DNA from: Mycobacterium colombiense
Lineage (GTDB): Bacteria > Actinomycetota > Actinomycetes > Mycobacteriales > Mycobacteriaceae
DNA: 64,000 bases
Reading direction: 5' to 3'
Assembly (NCBI RefSeq): GCF_001665835.1
Contig: NZ_LZSX01000079.1
Coordinates: 62,001 to 126,000, forward strand
Each line of letters starts with the position of its first letter. The stretch's first letter is position 1. Positions 36,046 through 45,730 of the stretch are shown here, in pieces. The notes beneath the pieces are model-generated. The model saw only the letters and a list, made by a program, of their open reading frames with translations. It was not told the origin of the DNA and searched no databases. A program made the position numbers and the translations under genes.

Positions 36046-37416
36046 CGGGACGATCTGCGTCATGGAGATCAGCGCGTAGCGCCGGGCGTCCAGCGCGTGC
36101 CACTTGCGCACGTACCGGTACAGCGACTCGAGGGCGATCAACGGGTCGAGAACGTGGATCAACCGGTAGAAGACTCGCTGCGTCCAGCCACGATTCTTGG
36201 CGTCGAAGATTTCCGGGAACGCGGCGAAGGCAAGCGATACGCGCTGTGCCCCAGTCTCTTTGCCAGCCATGATCATGTCGACGCTGAGCCGCTCGTCGAG
36301 GCCGTTGGGGGCGCTGCGCCGGCGCCACGGCACATCGAGGGTGATGTCGCTGCCCTCGCCGGCGGTGGCGTACCGGTGGAATGCCTGCACCGTGCCCGCT
36401 TTGTCCCGGGCGATGATGAGCTGGATTCCCGGGAAACGGCCCTCCAGCACGCCGTCGAGGTTCATGTGAAATCCGCGATCGGCGTGGGCCCCCTTAGATG
36501 ACTCGCGCACCACCTCGGTGAGCTCGCCCAGCAGCTTGTCGTCGAGCCCCTGCTCCGACACGATTTCGGTTGTCACACCGCAATTGTGGGTGCGCTTCAC
36601 CGCCTGACGCAGGTTGCGGAATTTGCGGCCCACCATGTCGAAGCTGGACACGTCGACCACCACATCGCGGCCAATCGGTATGGGCCGCAACGATTGTCCC
36701 AATACCGTCGAATCAGTCCACAGGCCCAGCCGCCGCTCGCCGCACCCCACCACGGCGATGCGCCATCCGTGGGCATGGCACGTGGCGGCGAAATCGGCGA
36801 CCAGTTCCGGGAAGTGGGCCTCGTCGCCGATCGGGTCACCACTGACCACGGCGATTCCCATCCGCGTCCGGTAGGCCAGCGCCGCCGTGCCGTCGGCGGT
36901 GAAGTGATAGCTCTTGCCGGTCTGCATGGTGAACGGCGCTAGCGCGTCGCCGCCGGTCGCGTTGATCAGCTTCCACACGCGCGGCAGCTCACCGGGCCGC
37001 GGATACGAGGTCGTCGGCCACATCAACACCATGCCCGAGCTGGCGATCACCAGGTCACCGAGCAAATCGAAAGACAGCACATGCAGGCCCAGTCCAGCCA
37101 GCACGAAGAAGGCGGCGGCGGTGGCGTGCATGGTCGTCACGGGCCGGCCCAGGAAGATGCCGCGAGCCATCCAGGCCACCGCCACCAGCACGGTCAGCGA
37201 CCAGGCCAACCTGTCGGCGTAGTTCCAGCTCGGGTGGCTGTGGTGCCGAGCGAGGATCCCGATGAGCCAGCATGCCGCGCCGAACAGCGCCAACGCGCCA
37301 ATCAACCGGGCCGCGAGCGAATCGACCGACACGACAACGCGTTCGCGCGCGCGGGGCCTTGCCACCGTGACGTCCACCGCTGGCCCGTTCACAATCACCT
37401 CCCGATGCGCTGACAC
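35959..37416 (-). CDS. Membrane protein with DUF2156 (phosphatidylglycerol lysyltransferase-like) domain
   Basis: 485 residues. Four or five N-terminal TM helices (about 35-150) precede a DUF2156/LPG-synthase C-terminal domain (about 155-440), built as a tandem GNAT fold that in relatives transfers aminoacyl groups from tRNA to lipids. Typical pieces are YRTRMGIAVVSGDPIGDE and GRKFRNLRQAVKRT. It matches Rv1619 by position. The short membrane region differs from the 14-helix MprF type, so substrate and flippase role are open. Start GTG at 37416. Confidence 0.8.
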   Translation of the reverse strand: MSAHREVIVNGPAVDVTVARPRARERVVVSVDSLAARLIGALALFGAACWLIGILARHHSHPSWNYADRLAWSLTVLVAVAWMARGIFLGRPVTTMHATAAAFFVLAGLGLHVLSFDLLGDLVIASSGMVLMWPTTSYPRPGELPRVWKLINATGGDALAPFTMQTGKSYHFTADGTAALAYRTRMGIAVVSGDPIGDEAHFPELVADFAATCHAHGWRIAVVGCGERRLGLWTDSTVLGQSLRPIPIGRDVVVDVSSFDMVGRKFRNLRQAVKRTHNCGVTTEIVSEQGLDDKLLGELTEVVRESSKGAHADRGFHMNLDGVLEGRFPGIQLIIARDKAGTVQAFHRYATAGEGSDITLDVPWRRRSAPNGLDERLSVDMIMAGKETGAQRVSLAFAAFPEIFDAKNRGWTQRVFYRLIHVLDPLIALESLYRYVRKWHALDARRYALISMTQIVPLLFVLLSLEFMPRRRHLWAHTRHLVIDA

Positions 37417-37523
37417 CAGCTGGGCGGGTTGATTACCGCCTCTGCACCGAATACCCGACTACGTCAAAGCTACGCCCGATCAGGCCGTTTAGGGCCCGAA
37501 TTCGCGCGGAGATTTCGTAGCTA

Positions 37524-38450
37524 TTACCGGCCGGAAGATGGGAAGTATTTCAGCACCCCTTCTTGCACCACCGTGGCGAGCGGCTGCCCGGATCGGTCGA
37601 AGAAGTGCCCGGTACCCAAGCCCCGCGAATCAGCCGCCACCGGCGACGATGTGGAGTACAACACCCAGTCGTTGAAGTTGACCTGCCGGTGAAACCAAAT
37701 GGAATGATTGGTCGAGGCGGCGAATATGCGGTCGAATCCCCAGGAAAGGCCGTGCGTAGTGATAACCGAGTCCAATACCGTGGTATCCGACGAATACACC
37801 ATTGTTGCCGTGTGCAATACGGGGTCGTCGGGAACCTCTCCCAAAGCCTTGACCCAGACCCGATTGTGCGGGAGCCGATCGCCCTTCGTGCGCATCACCC
37901 AGGCCGGGTCGTTGGTGTAGCGCCATTCGATGGGCTGCAGGGCGTTGACGAAGTGCGGAACGGTTTCTTCGTAGCCGCGCAGAAGTTCACCGATGGTGGG
38001 TTGCGTGTGCGGCTCGGCCACCTCCGGGGGCGCGATGCCGTGTTCCAGGCCGCGGCCGCCGGCCATGTAGGACACCAGGGCCGTAGACAGCAGCGTGCCG
38101 TCTTGCATCGCATCGACGCGCCGATTGGCGAAGCGGCGCTCGTCGCGCAGCCGCGTCACGCGGAATTCGATGTCCTTGGCGGTGTCTCCCCCATTGATGA
38201 AGTGCACCGACAGCGCGCCCGGCGGCAGGTCGTCGCGAACCAGGCTGCGGCTGCTCGCGACGAACGACTGCGACATGAGCTGACCGCCGAAGGTCCGCAT
38301 GGGGTTCTTGCTGGGATGCGAGCCGATGAACAGGTCGTCGTCGACACGGTGGAGGTCGAGGGTCGCCAGCAGCTCCGCGAAATCCGGATGGGTCTGTGTC
38401 GCGGCTTCGTCAACCGCATTCGGCTCTTGAGACTCACAGCCGGCCGGCAC
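37524..38450 (-). CDS. tesB: Acyl-CoA thioesterase II
   Basis: 308-residue double-hotdog hydrolase that releases free fatty acids from acyl-CoA. TFGGQLMSQSFVAS starts the first hotdog; TTHGLSWGFDRIFAASTNHSIWFH lies in the second. GTG at 38448-38450 is chosen because AGAGGAG lies 5 bases before it. It begins 14 bases after pyk, probably the same transcript. M. tuberculosis has this gene as tesB1. Confidence 0.92.
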   Translation of the reverse strand: MPAGCESQEPNAVDEAATQTHPDFAELLATLDLHRVDDDLFIGSHPSKNPMRTFGGQLMSQSFVASSRSLVRDDLPPGALSVHFINGGDTAKDIEFRVTRLRDERRFANRRVDAMQDGTLLSTALVSYMAGGRGLEHGIAPPEVAEPHTQPTIGELLRGYEETVPHFVNALQPIEWRYTNDPAWVMRTKGDRLPHNRVWVKALGEVPDDPVLHTATMVYSSDTTVLDSVITTHGLSWGFDRIFAASTNHSIWFHRQVNFNDWVLYSTSSPVAADSRGLGTGHFFDRSGQPLATVVQEGVLKYFPSSGR

Positions 38451-38464
38451 ACGCTCTCCTCTAG

Positions 38465-39883
38465 TTAGACGTCGTCCTCCCCGATCCGGTGCACATGGAT
38501 GAGGTTGGTTGACCCTACAGTGCCAGGTGGCGCGCCGGCGACGATGACCACCAGGTCGCCACGCTTGTAGCGACCGAGCTCCAGCAGCGACTTGTCGACC
38601 TGGCGGATCATGCCGTCCGTAGAGGTCATCATCGGGACGATGAACGTTTCGGTGCCCCAGGTCATGGCCAGCTGACTGCGCACCTCGGGCCACGCGGTGA
38701 AGGCGAGCAGCGGCAGCGGGGTGTGCAGGCGCGCGAGGCGCTTGACGGTGTCGCCGGACTGGGTGAAAGCGACCAGCGCCTTGGCGTCGAGCCGCTCACC
38801 GATGTCGCGGGCCGCATACGAGATCACGCCGCGCTTGGTGCGCGGCACGTGCGTCAGCGGCGGCGCGGCCGTGGAATTGTCCTCGACCGCGCAAATGATC
38901 CGTGCCATCGTCCGGACGGCCGCCATCGGATACTTCCCGACCGACGTTTCCCCGGACAGCATCACCGCGTCAGCGCCGTCCAGGACGGCGTTGGCGACGT
39001 CGGAGGCCTCGGCCCGGGTCGGCCGTGAGCTCTCGATCATCGAATCGAGCATCTGGGTCGCCACGATCACGGGTTTCGCGTTCTCCCGGGCCATCTGGAT
39101 GGCCCGCTTCTGCACCAGTGGAACCTCTTCCAGGGGCAGCTCGACACCCAGGTCGCCGCGGGCCACCATGATCGCGTCGAAGGCCAGCACGATGGCTTCG
39201 AGATTGTCGACGGCCTCCGGCTTCTCCAGCTTCGCGATCACCGGCACCCGCCGGCCAACGCGGTCCATCACCTCGTGCACCAACTCGACGTCGGATGGCG
39301 AACGCACGAAAGAGAGCGCGACCAGGTCGACACCTAGTTCCAGGGCGAACGTGAGGTCGTCGATGTCCTTCTCCGACAAGGCCGGTGCGGACACGTTCAT
39401 ACCGGGCAGCGAGATGCCCTTGTTGTTGCTGATCGGCCCGCCCTCGAGGACGCTGCAGATGACGTCGTCACCCTCGATGCCCTCGATCACCAAGCCGACC
39501 TTGCCATCGTCGACCAAAATTCGGTCACCGACCGCGGCGTCCTCGGCCAGCTTCTTGTAGGTGGTCGACACCCGGTCGTGGTCGCCCTCGCAGTCCGCGA
39601 CGGTGATCCGCACCGTTTCACCGTCGGCCCAGTAGGTGGGCCCGGTGGCGAAACGCCCCAGCCTGAGCTTGGGGCCCTGCAAGTCGGCGAGCACGCCGAC
39701 GGCGCGGCCGGTGGCGTCGGATGCGGACCGGACGCGCTCGTACGCGGCCTTGTGGTCCGAGTAGTCGCCGTGGCTGAAGTTCAACCGGGCAACGTCCATT
39801 CCGGCCTCAACCAGGGCCAGGATCGACTCATCCGAATTCGTCGCAGGGCCAAGGGTGCAGACGATCTTCCCGCGTCTACTCAC
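38465..39883 (-). CDS. pyk: Pyruvate kinase
   Basis: Final glycolytic enzyme, phosphoenolpyruvate plus ADP to pyruvate plus ATP; 472 residues, usual length. The start RRGKIVCTLGPATNS, the substrate segment RLNFSHG, the metal and phosphate region VIAKLEKPEAVDNL, and MVARGDLGVELPLEEVP are all intact. The ATP lid lies at LADLQGPKLRLGRF. GTG start at 39883. tesB follows on the same strand. Confidence 0.97.
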   Translation of the reverse strand: MSRRGKIVCTLGPATNSDESILALVEAGMDVARLNFSHGDYSDHKAAYERVRSASDATGRAVGVLADLQGPKLRLGRFATGPTYWADGETVRITVADCEGDHDRVSTTYKKLAEDAAVGDRILVDDGKVGLVIEGIEGDDVICSVLEGGPISNNKGISLPGMNVSAPALSEKDIDDLTFALELGVDLVALSFVRSPSDVELVHEVMDRVGRRVPVIAKLEKPEAVDNLEAIVLAFDAIMVARGDLGVELPLEEVPLVQKRAIQMARENAKPVIVATQMLDSMIESSRPTRAEASDVANAVLDGADAVMLSGETSVGKYPMAAVRTMARIICAVEDNSTAAPPLTHVPRTKRGVISYAARDIGERLDAKALVAFTQSGDTVKRLARLHTPLPLLAFTAWPEVRSQLAMTWGTETFIVPMMTSTDGMIRQVDKSLLELGRYKRGDLVVIVAGAPPGTVGSTNLIHVHRIGEDDV

Positions 39884-39949
39884 GCCGACCCAGCATAGTC
39901 GTGTGTAACCCTTACGGCCCGCAGATAGCTGCCGCCGCGCAGTGTGCTT

Positions 39950-40384
39950 TTACCCACCAAGAACGGTGGGAAACAACGGGAAGGCGGGCAGGTTACGCAG
40001 GACCGTCCACGCGATCGTCGCGACAACGACGGTCAGCAACGCGGCCCTCGGCGGCAATCCCTTGCCGCGGGCGCGGCGCACCAGCAGCCATGCGGCCAGT
40101 AGCGGGAGTCCTACCAGCAGGAAGACGTTGTCGTGGACGGCGGCCATCAGGTCGCCGTGCAACACGTCATGCGTCATCCGCAGTCCGCCGCAAAACGGGC
40201 AATTCCAGCCGGTGAGCCATTTGAACGGGCACGTCGGGTAGATCGCACTCGGGCTGTGCGGGTCGGCCAGCGCGACGTAGCCGAGCGCGCCACCCAGCAC
40301 CGCGCCGGTCCCGGCCGCGATGGAGAGGCGATGACGACGCAGGCCGTGCGGGTGGGGTTGCACGGGTGGGTGAGGTTGCATCAT
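39950..40384 (-). CDS. DUF2752 membrane protein
   Basis: 144 residues, three TM helices, with the DUF2752 hallmark CPFKWLTGWNCPFCGGLRMT, in which the paired cysteines suggest metal or redox chemistry. Function unknown. A histidine/proline-rich N-terminus (QPHPPVQPHPHG) precedes the first helix. By position it is Rv1616. The neighbouring Rv1615 of M. tuberculosis has no counterpart: only 85 bases separate this gene from lgt. Confidence 0.82.
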   Translation of the reverse strand: MMQPHPPVQPHPHGLRRHRLSIAAGTGAVLGGALGYVALADPHSPSAIYPTCPFKWLTGWNCPFCGGLRMTHDVLHGDLMAAVHDNVFLLVGLPLLAAWLLVRRARGKGLPPRAALLTVVVATIAWTVLRNLPAFPLFPTVLGG

Positions 40385-40469
40385 CTAGCCGCTGACCTTG
40401 CGTTGGTCACGCTTTTCAGCATGCCAGATCCGTTGCGCTCCGCCGGGTGAAATCGGGACACGCCGGTGG

Positions 40470-41972
40470 TTAGCGGCCCGACAGCCGGTTCCGCAGTCGC
40501 GAGCCCCATCGCCGACGGGTTTCCGGCTGGGCTGGGCTCGTTGTGGCTTCGGGTTTCTCGGGTTCGGGTTTCTCGGGTTCGGGCTTCTCGGGTTCGGGCT
40601 CGATGGCCGCCGTCGACTCGGCTTCGGGTGTTTCGGCGTCGGGTGTTTCGGCGGCCGGTTCGTCTTCCGTTGCGGCTTCCGGCACTTCGGCTTCCGACTC
40701 CGGCTCTTCGACTTGCGCTTCTGGCTCTTCGAATTCCGCTTCTGGCTCTTCGGCTTCCGGCTCTTCCGTTACCGCCTCGGCTTCAGGCTCTTCGACTTCG
40801 GCAGCGGGCTCCTCGGTCTCGGGCTCTTCGGGTTCGACCTCTTCGGCCTCGACCTCTTCGGGCTCGGTCTCTTCGGGTTCGGCCTCTTCGGGCTCAGCCT
40901 CGCCGGGCTTCACTGCCGCGGAGTCCGCCACCGGTTCTTCGGCTTCCGCATCGGCGGCGGTGGTTTCGTCAGCTTCCGTCGTCTCCGCCGAGCCAGTGGC
41001 CGCCTCGGCCGCGGCGACGGACCCAGCGCCCGCCGCGGCCGTCGCTGCGGCCACCGTCGCAGGCTCGCCCTCCGGTTCGGCTTCGGCCGCTTCCTCGTCG
41101 AGGTATTGGTTGCCGCGCAGGCTCTCGGGATCTTCGCGGCCCTTGGGCGCCGCCATCAGATACACCACGGCGCCGATGAACACGAAAGTCGAGGTGAACG
41201 AGTTGATCCGGATGCCGGCGATGTGGGTGGCGGTGTCGTCGCGCAGCAGCTCGACACAGAACCGCCCCACGCAATAGCCCGCCACGTACAGGGCGAACAG
41301 CCGGCCGTGGCCCAAATTAAAGCGCCGGTCGGCATAGATCAATGCGACGAAAATCAGGAAATTCCAGATCAATTCGTAGAGAAACGTCGGCTGCACCACG
41401 AAGGCGATCTGGCCCGTCGAGACGCCGTCCAGCGAATGCGGGTCGATGTATCCCGAGGGATCGCGCCGGTAGAAGACCTCCAGGCCCCACGGCAGCGTGG
41501 TTTCGCGGCCGTAGAGCTCCTGGTTGAAGTAATTACCGAGCCGACCGATGGCCTGCGCCAGAATGACTCCCGGGGCCAGCGCGTCGGCGAAGGCCGGCAG
41601 CGGAATCCCGTGCCGGCGGCAACCGATCCAGGCGCCGACACCGCCGAGCGCAACCGCGCCCCAAATGCCCAGACCGCCGTCCCAGATGCGTACGGCCGCC
41701 CCGAGTCCGGCGCCGCCGGGGCCCCAATAAGTGCGCCAGTCGGTGGCCAGGTGATAGAGCCGGCCGCCGATCAATCCGAACGGAACCGTCCACAGCGCGA
41801 TGTCGTAGATCACGCCGCGCTCGCCGCCGCGGGCTTCCCAGCGCCGGTCACCGATCAGCAGTGCGGCCACGATGCCGGCGATGATGAACAGTGCATAGGC
41901 CCGGATGGGCAGCGGGCCGAGGTGCCACACCCCCTGCGGCGGGCTCGGGAAATAGGCCAGCAGTTTAGTCAC
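40470..41972 (-). CDS. lgt: Prolipoprotein diacylglyceryl transferase with long acidic tail
   Basis: Membrane enzyme that attaches diacylglycerol from phosphatidylglycerol to the lipobox cysteine of prelipoproteins. Residues 1 to about 275 are the seven-TM catalytic core (IGGRLYHL, QAIGRLGNYFNQELYG, LPWGLEVF). About 220 residues of Glu/Pro/Ala-rich low-complexity tail follow, with three EPEKP-type units, ending in a basic RRRWGSRLRNRLSGR. Long tails are known in mycobacterial Lgt; this one is strikingly repetitive. GTG start, overlapping the trpA stop as GTGA. Confidence 0.95.
   Translation of the reverse strand: MTKLLAYFPSPPQGVWHLGPLPIRAYALFIIAGIVAALLIGDRRWEARGGERGVIYDIALWTVPFGLIGGRLYHLATDWRTYWGPGGAGLGAAVRIWDGGLGIWGAVALGGVGAWIGCRRHGIPLPAFADALAPGVILAQAIGRLGNYFNQELYGRETTLPWGLEVFYRRDPSGYIDPHSLDGVSTGQIAFVVQPTFLYELIWNFLIFVALIYADRRFNLGHGRLFALYVAGYCVGRFCVELLRDDTATHIAGIRINSFTSTFVFIGAVVYLMAAPKGREDPESLRGNQYLDEEAAEAEPEGEPATVAAATAAAGAGSVAAAEAATGSAETTEADETTAADAEAEEPVADSAAVKPGEAEPEEAEPEETEPEEVEAEEVEPEEPETEEPAAEVEEPEAEAVTEEPEAEEPEAEFEEPEAQVEEPESEAEVPEAATEDEPAAETPDAETPEAESTAAIEPEPEKPEPEKPEPEKPEATTSPAQPETRRRWGSRLRNRLSGR
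40552..40596. repeat. Three 15-base tandem repeats in the lgt tail
   Basis: GGTTTCTCGGGTTCG twice and GGCTTCTCGGGTTCG once, in frame, encoding repeated Glu-Pro-Glu-Lys-Pro on the minus strand. The wider region 40600-40960 is also a mosaic of GGCTCTTCG-like units coding Glu/Pro. Likely to vary in copy number between strains. Confidence 0.85.
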
Positions 41973-42784
41973 GAGGCGACCGCCCTCTGACGAACACCGG
42001 CGGCGAGTTCCTCAGTCAGTGCACGCAATGCAGTCAACCCCCCGTCCCCCAGTGCCGACACCAGCGCGGACCCGACAATCACACCGTCGGCGTAGCTGCC
42101 GATCTGGGCGGCCTGCTCCCGCGACCGCACCCCCAGACCGACACCAACGGGTATGTCGGATATCTCCTTGACCCTGCTCACCAACTCGGGCGCGGCGTTG
42201 GACACGACGTCGCGCGCCCCGGTCACGCCCATCGTCGAGGCCGCGTAGACGAATCCACGCGACGCGTCGACCGTCATCGCCAACCGCTGCGGCGTCGAGG
42301 ACGGCGCCACCAGAAAGATCCGGTCCAACCGGTGCTCATCGGAGACCGCCAACCACTGCCCGGCCTCGTCGGGGATGAGATCCGGCGTGATCAGGCCGAA
42401 CCCGCCGGCGGATGCCAGATCCCGGGCGAACGCGTCAACCCCGTAGCGCAACACCGGGTTCCAGTAGGTCATCACCACGGCGCGGCCACCGGCCGCGCTG
42501 ATCGCCTCGACCGCGGCAAGGGTGTCGCGAACGCGCACTCCCCCGTGCAGCGCGAGCTCGGTGGCCTTGGCGATGGTCGGACCGTCCATGCCGGGGTCCG
42601 AATAGGGAACCCCGACTTCGATGATGTCGCAGCCCGATTCGACCAGTGCCGTCATCCCCTTCACCGAGGTCGGCACGTCGGGATAACCGGTGGGCAGATA
42701 GCCGATCAGCGCCGCGCGATTGTCTGTGCGGCAGTGATCGAAGATCGACTCGAGCTTGCCCGCTTCGCTGTGTTTGACCGTCAT
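41969..42784 (-). CDS. trpA: Tryptophan synthase alpha chain
   Basis: TIM-barrel lyase of 271 residues that splits indole-3-glycerol phosphate and channels indole to TrpB. The catalytic Glu is in CDIIEVGVPYSDP; the substrate loop region VYAASTMGVTGAR and phosphate site GLGVRSREQAAQI are present. The ATG overlaps the trpB stop (ATGA), and its own stop overlaps lgt. Confidence 0.96.
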   Translation of the reverse strand: MTVKHSEAGKLESIFDHCRTDNRAALIGYLPTGYPDVPTSVKGMTALVESGCDIIEVGVPYSDPGMDGPTIAKATELALHGGVRVRDTLAAVEAISAAGGRAVVMTYWNPVLRYGVDAFARDLASAGGFGLITPDLIPDEAGQWLAVSDEHRLDRIFLVAPSSTPQRLAMTVDASRGFVYAASTMGVTGARDVVSNAAPELVSRVKEISDIPVGVGLGVRSREQAAQIGSYADGVIVGSALVSALGDGGLTALRALTEELAAGVRQRAVAS

Positions 42785-44040
42785 CGATCGCTGGATCCCA
42801 ACAGCCCGAACCACTTCGCGGCGGTCTCGACGTCCTTGTCGCCGCGGCCGGACAGGTTCACCACGATGATCGCGCCCTGCCCCAACTCGGGGCCCAATTT
42901 CAGCGCACCCGCCACGGCGTGCGCGGATTCGATGGCCGGGATGATCCCCTCCGTGCGGCACAGGACGCGGAATGCATCCATCGCCTCGGAGTCGGTGATC
43001 GGACGGTACTCGGCGCGACCCGTCTCGCGCAGATACGCGTGTTCTGGACCAACTCCCGGATAGTCGAGACCCGCTGAGATGGAATGGGATTCGATCGTCT
43101 GCCCGTCGTCGTCCTGTAGCAGATACGAGAATGATCCCTGAAACGCACCGGGTGAGCCGCCGCTGAAGGTCGCGGCGTGCCTGCCGGTTTCGACACCGTC
43201 GCCGGCCGCCTCGAATCCGACCAGCCGCACATTCGGATCGTCGATGAACGGGTGGAAGATCCCGATGGCGTTGGAGCCGCCGCCGATGCAGGCCACCACG
43301 GCGTCGGGCAACCGGCCCGCCTGGGCCTGGATCTGGGCGCGCGCCTCGAGACCGATGATCCGCTGAAAGTCGCGCACCATGGCGGGAAAGGGATGCGGGC
43401 CGGCCGCGGTGCCGAAGCAATAGAAGGTGTTGTCGGCGTTGGTAACCCAATCCCGGAACGCCTCGTTGATGGCGTCCTTGAGCGTCCTCGAACCGCTTTC
43501 CACCGAGACGACCGTCGCTCCCAGCAGGCGCATCCGCGCCACGTTGAGCGCCTGACGCTCGGTGTCCACCGCGCCCATGTAGATCACGCACTCCAGGCCG
43601 AGCAAGGCACACGCGGTGGCGGTCGCCACGCCGTGCTGACCGGCCCCGGTCTCGGCGATCACCCGCTTCTTGCCCATCCGCTGGGCCAACAATGCCTGAC
43701 CGAGCACGTTGTTGATCTTGTGAGAACCGGTGTGGTTCAGGTCTTCTCGCTTGAGGAAGATGCGCGCGCCGGCTTGGTCGGACAGGCGGAGGGCCTCGTA
43801 CAGCGGCGACGGCCGGCCCGCGTAGTTCGCCTGCAGGTAATCCAGCGTGTCCAGGAAATCCTGGTTGACACGTTCCTTCTCGTAGGCGGCGGTGACCTCT
43901 TCGATCACGGCCATCAAGGCCTCGGCGACGTAGCGGCCGCCGTACACACCGAAATGGCCACCCGCATCGGGTTCGTGGCGGGTGGGTTCGGCGATGGCTG
44001 CGCTCGCGAGCGGAAGGTCCGGGCGGGACAGGTCCACCAT
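42781..44040 (-). CDS. trpB: Tryptophan synthase beta chain
   Basis: PLP enzyme joining indole and serine; 419 residues from the ATG at 44038-44040. PLP lysine in KREDLNHTGSHKINN, catalytic Glu in AETGAGQHG, phosphate loop GGGSNAIG. A TTG two codons earlier (44046) is also possible; the conserved protein starts only near residue 30. Follows trpC after 72 bases and overlaps trpA. Confidence 0.96.
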   Translation of the reverse strand: MVDLSRPDLPLASAAIAEPTRHEPDAGGHFGVYGGRYVAEALMAVIEEVTAAYEKERVNQDFLDTLDYLQANYAGRPSPLYEALRLSDQAGARIFLKREDLNHTGSHKINNVLGQALLAQRMGKKRVIAETGAGQHGVATATACALLGLECVIYMGAVDTERQALNVARMRLLGATVVSVESGSRTLKDAINEAFRDWVTNADNTFYCFGTAAGPHPFPAMVRDFQRIIGLEARAQIQAQAGRLPDAVVACIGGGSNAIGIFHPFIDDPNVRLVGFEAAGDGVETGRHAATFSGGSPGAFQGSFSYLLQDDDGQTIESHSISAGLDYPGVGPEHAYLRETGRAEYRPITDSEAMDAFRVLCRTEGIIPAIESAHAVAGALKLGPELGQGAIIVVNLSGRGDKDVETAAKWFGLLGSSDR

Positions 44041-44112
44041 CACCAAGTCTCTACGCGGGGATGGCTCATGGGTTCAACGTTTCAGCGCTGGGGCTCTTCA
44101 GTGACGTGGTGA

Positions 44113-44931
44113 CTAGCGAGCCGGTTTCGGACAGGACGGATGGGTGCCCGCGGTAACCAGGTCGGCAACCGCGGCGCGCGGGTCACCACTTTTGACCAGG
44201 CCTTCGCCGACCAGGACGGCGTCGGCACCCGCACCGGCGTATGCCAGCAGGTCTCCCGTACCGCGCACACCGGATTCGGCGATCCTGATCACGTTGCTGG
44301 GCAGCCCGGGAGCGATGCGCGCGAAGCAATCCCGGTCCACCTCCAGTGTCGCCAGATCGCGAGCGTTGACGCCGATTACGCTGGCCCCCGCCTTGAGCGC
44401 CCGGTCGGCTTCCTCCTCGGTGTGCACCTCGACGAGCGCCGTCATGCCCAGCGATTCGGTGCGGTCCAGCATCGACACCAACGCCGACTGCTCCAGCGCC
44501 GCGACGATGAGCAGCAACATATCGGCGCCGTGCGCGCGCGCCTCGTGAATCTGATAGGGCTGCACGACAAAGTCTTTGCGCAGGATCGGTATCGAGACGG
44601 CCGCGCGCACCGCGTCGAGGTCGTCGAGCGAGCCGTGGAAGCGGCGCTCCTCGGTCAACACGCTGATGATGCGGGCGCCACCGTCTTCGTAGGCCCGGGC
44701 CAGTTTCGCCGGATCGGCAATGGTCGCCAGCGAACCCGCCGACGGGCTGGCGCGCTTGACTTCGGCGATGACACCGATTCCGGGCTCACGCAGGGCGGCC
44801 ATCACGTCGCGTGGCGGCGGCGCGGCCGCTGCGGCGGCTTTGATCTCGGACAGGCTGATGAGCGCTTCGCGCGCGGCAACGTCGGCCCGGACTCCCTCGA
44901 GGATGGAGTCAAGCACGGTTGCCGGACTCAT
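44113..44931 (-). CDS. trpC: Indole-3-glycerol phosphate synthase
   Basis: TIM-barrel enzyme of 272 residues closing the indole ring from CdRP. Catalytic Lys and Glu are in AEVKRASPSAG, RKDFVVQPYQI and VEVH; the phosphate site is AESGVRG. Monofunctional: no TrpF domain is fused and no trpF gene is nearby. Confidence 0.96.
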   Translation of the reverse strand: MSPATVLDSILEGVRADVAAREALISLSEIKAAAAAAPPPRDVMAALREPGIGVIAEVKRASPSAGSLATIADPAKLARAYEDGGARIISVLTEERRFHGSLDDLDAVRAAVSIPILRKDFVVQPYQIHEARAHGADMLLLIVAALEQSALVSMLDRTESLGMTALVEVHTEEEADRALKAGASVIGVNARDLATLEVDRDCFARIAPGLPSNVIRIAESGVRGTGDLLAYAGAGADAVLVGEGLVKSGDPRAAVADLVTAGTHPSCPKPAR

Positions 44932-45043
44932 GCCTGTCGTTTCCCTTCGCCCTGTCGTCCGCTGTCATCCCACGGCCACTTTGTTGTCCCGAGCCGATTG
45001 CGACGACGTGAAAGAAGGGTAGCGGCCCGCGGCTTGCGGCCCG

Positions 45044-45730
45044 TCACCGACCCTCGGTGTCAGACTCGTTCGGCCGATCGGTTGGGTCGCGTCCCTCGTC
45101 AAGCGCGTCCCAGATCATCCGCTCCGACATTCCCGGCGTCTCCGGCTCCTCCAGCATCGCCCCGTCGGCCTCTTCGCGTCGCACAATCGACCGGCGCGTC
45201 GCCGGTGCCGCGTACTTTCTTGCGCTCGAGCGGGCCGACCCCGAGTCGGACGCGGAGCGCATGAGCAGGACGGCGGCGATCAGCGTGCACGCCGCGGCGG
45301 CCACCGTGACGCCCGCGCCCCAGTACCGACGCTCGCTTCCCACCAGCGACATCACCGAGACGTGCGCCAGCTCGGCGCCGCGTACCGCCACGTCAGGCAG
45401 CGCCCACAGGCTGATCCCCAGGTAGCCCACCGCCAGGCTGACCACCGCCAATAGGCCCGCCAGCGCGCGCAGCAGCCATCCCCGCACGGCGAGGGCGGCG
45501 ACGGCCGCGGCCAGCAGGAGCAACGCCAACGGCAGCAGCGCCGTCGACCACGCCGCGCCGGCCAAGGTCACCTGTTTGGGCGGCCCCAGCCCGTCGAACG
45601 ACCGGATAACGACCCACGGCAGGCGCGAGGCCACCCACAGCGTCCCGGCGGCAATCACCAGCACTGCCTGGGCAATCCGGATCAGCCACCGGCTGTTCGG
45701 CCGGCCGGTGTCCGCGCCGGCCTCAGTCAT
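45044..45730 (-). CDS. Trp-operon-associated membrane protein
   Basis: 228 residues with four TM helices (within about 18-160), then a charged cytosolic tail. Actinobacterial protein family regularly found between trpE and trpC (Rv1610 by position). A role in tryptophan transport or enzyme tethering has been guessed but not shown. The ATG overlaps the end of trpE by 8 bases. Confidence 0.82.
   Translation of the reverse strand: MTEAGADTGRPNSRWLIRIAQAVLVIAAGTLWVASRLPWVVIRSFDGLGPPKQVTLAGAAWSTALLPLALLLLAAAVAALAVRGWLLRALAGLLAVVSLAVGYLGISLWALPDVAVRGAELAHVSVMSLVGSERRYWGAGVTVAAAACTLIAAVLLMRSASDSGSARSSARKYAAPATRRSIVRREEADGAMLEEPETPGMSERMIWDALDEGRDPTDRPNESDTEGR

Noticed and set aside
40545..41000. 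CRISPR-like array of short repeats
   Set aside because: Units are contiguous, in frame within lgt and encode Glu/Pro repeats; there are no spacers.
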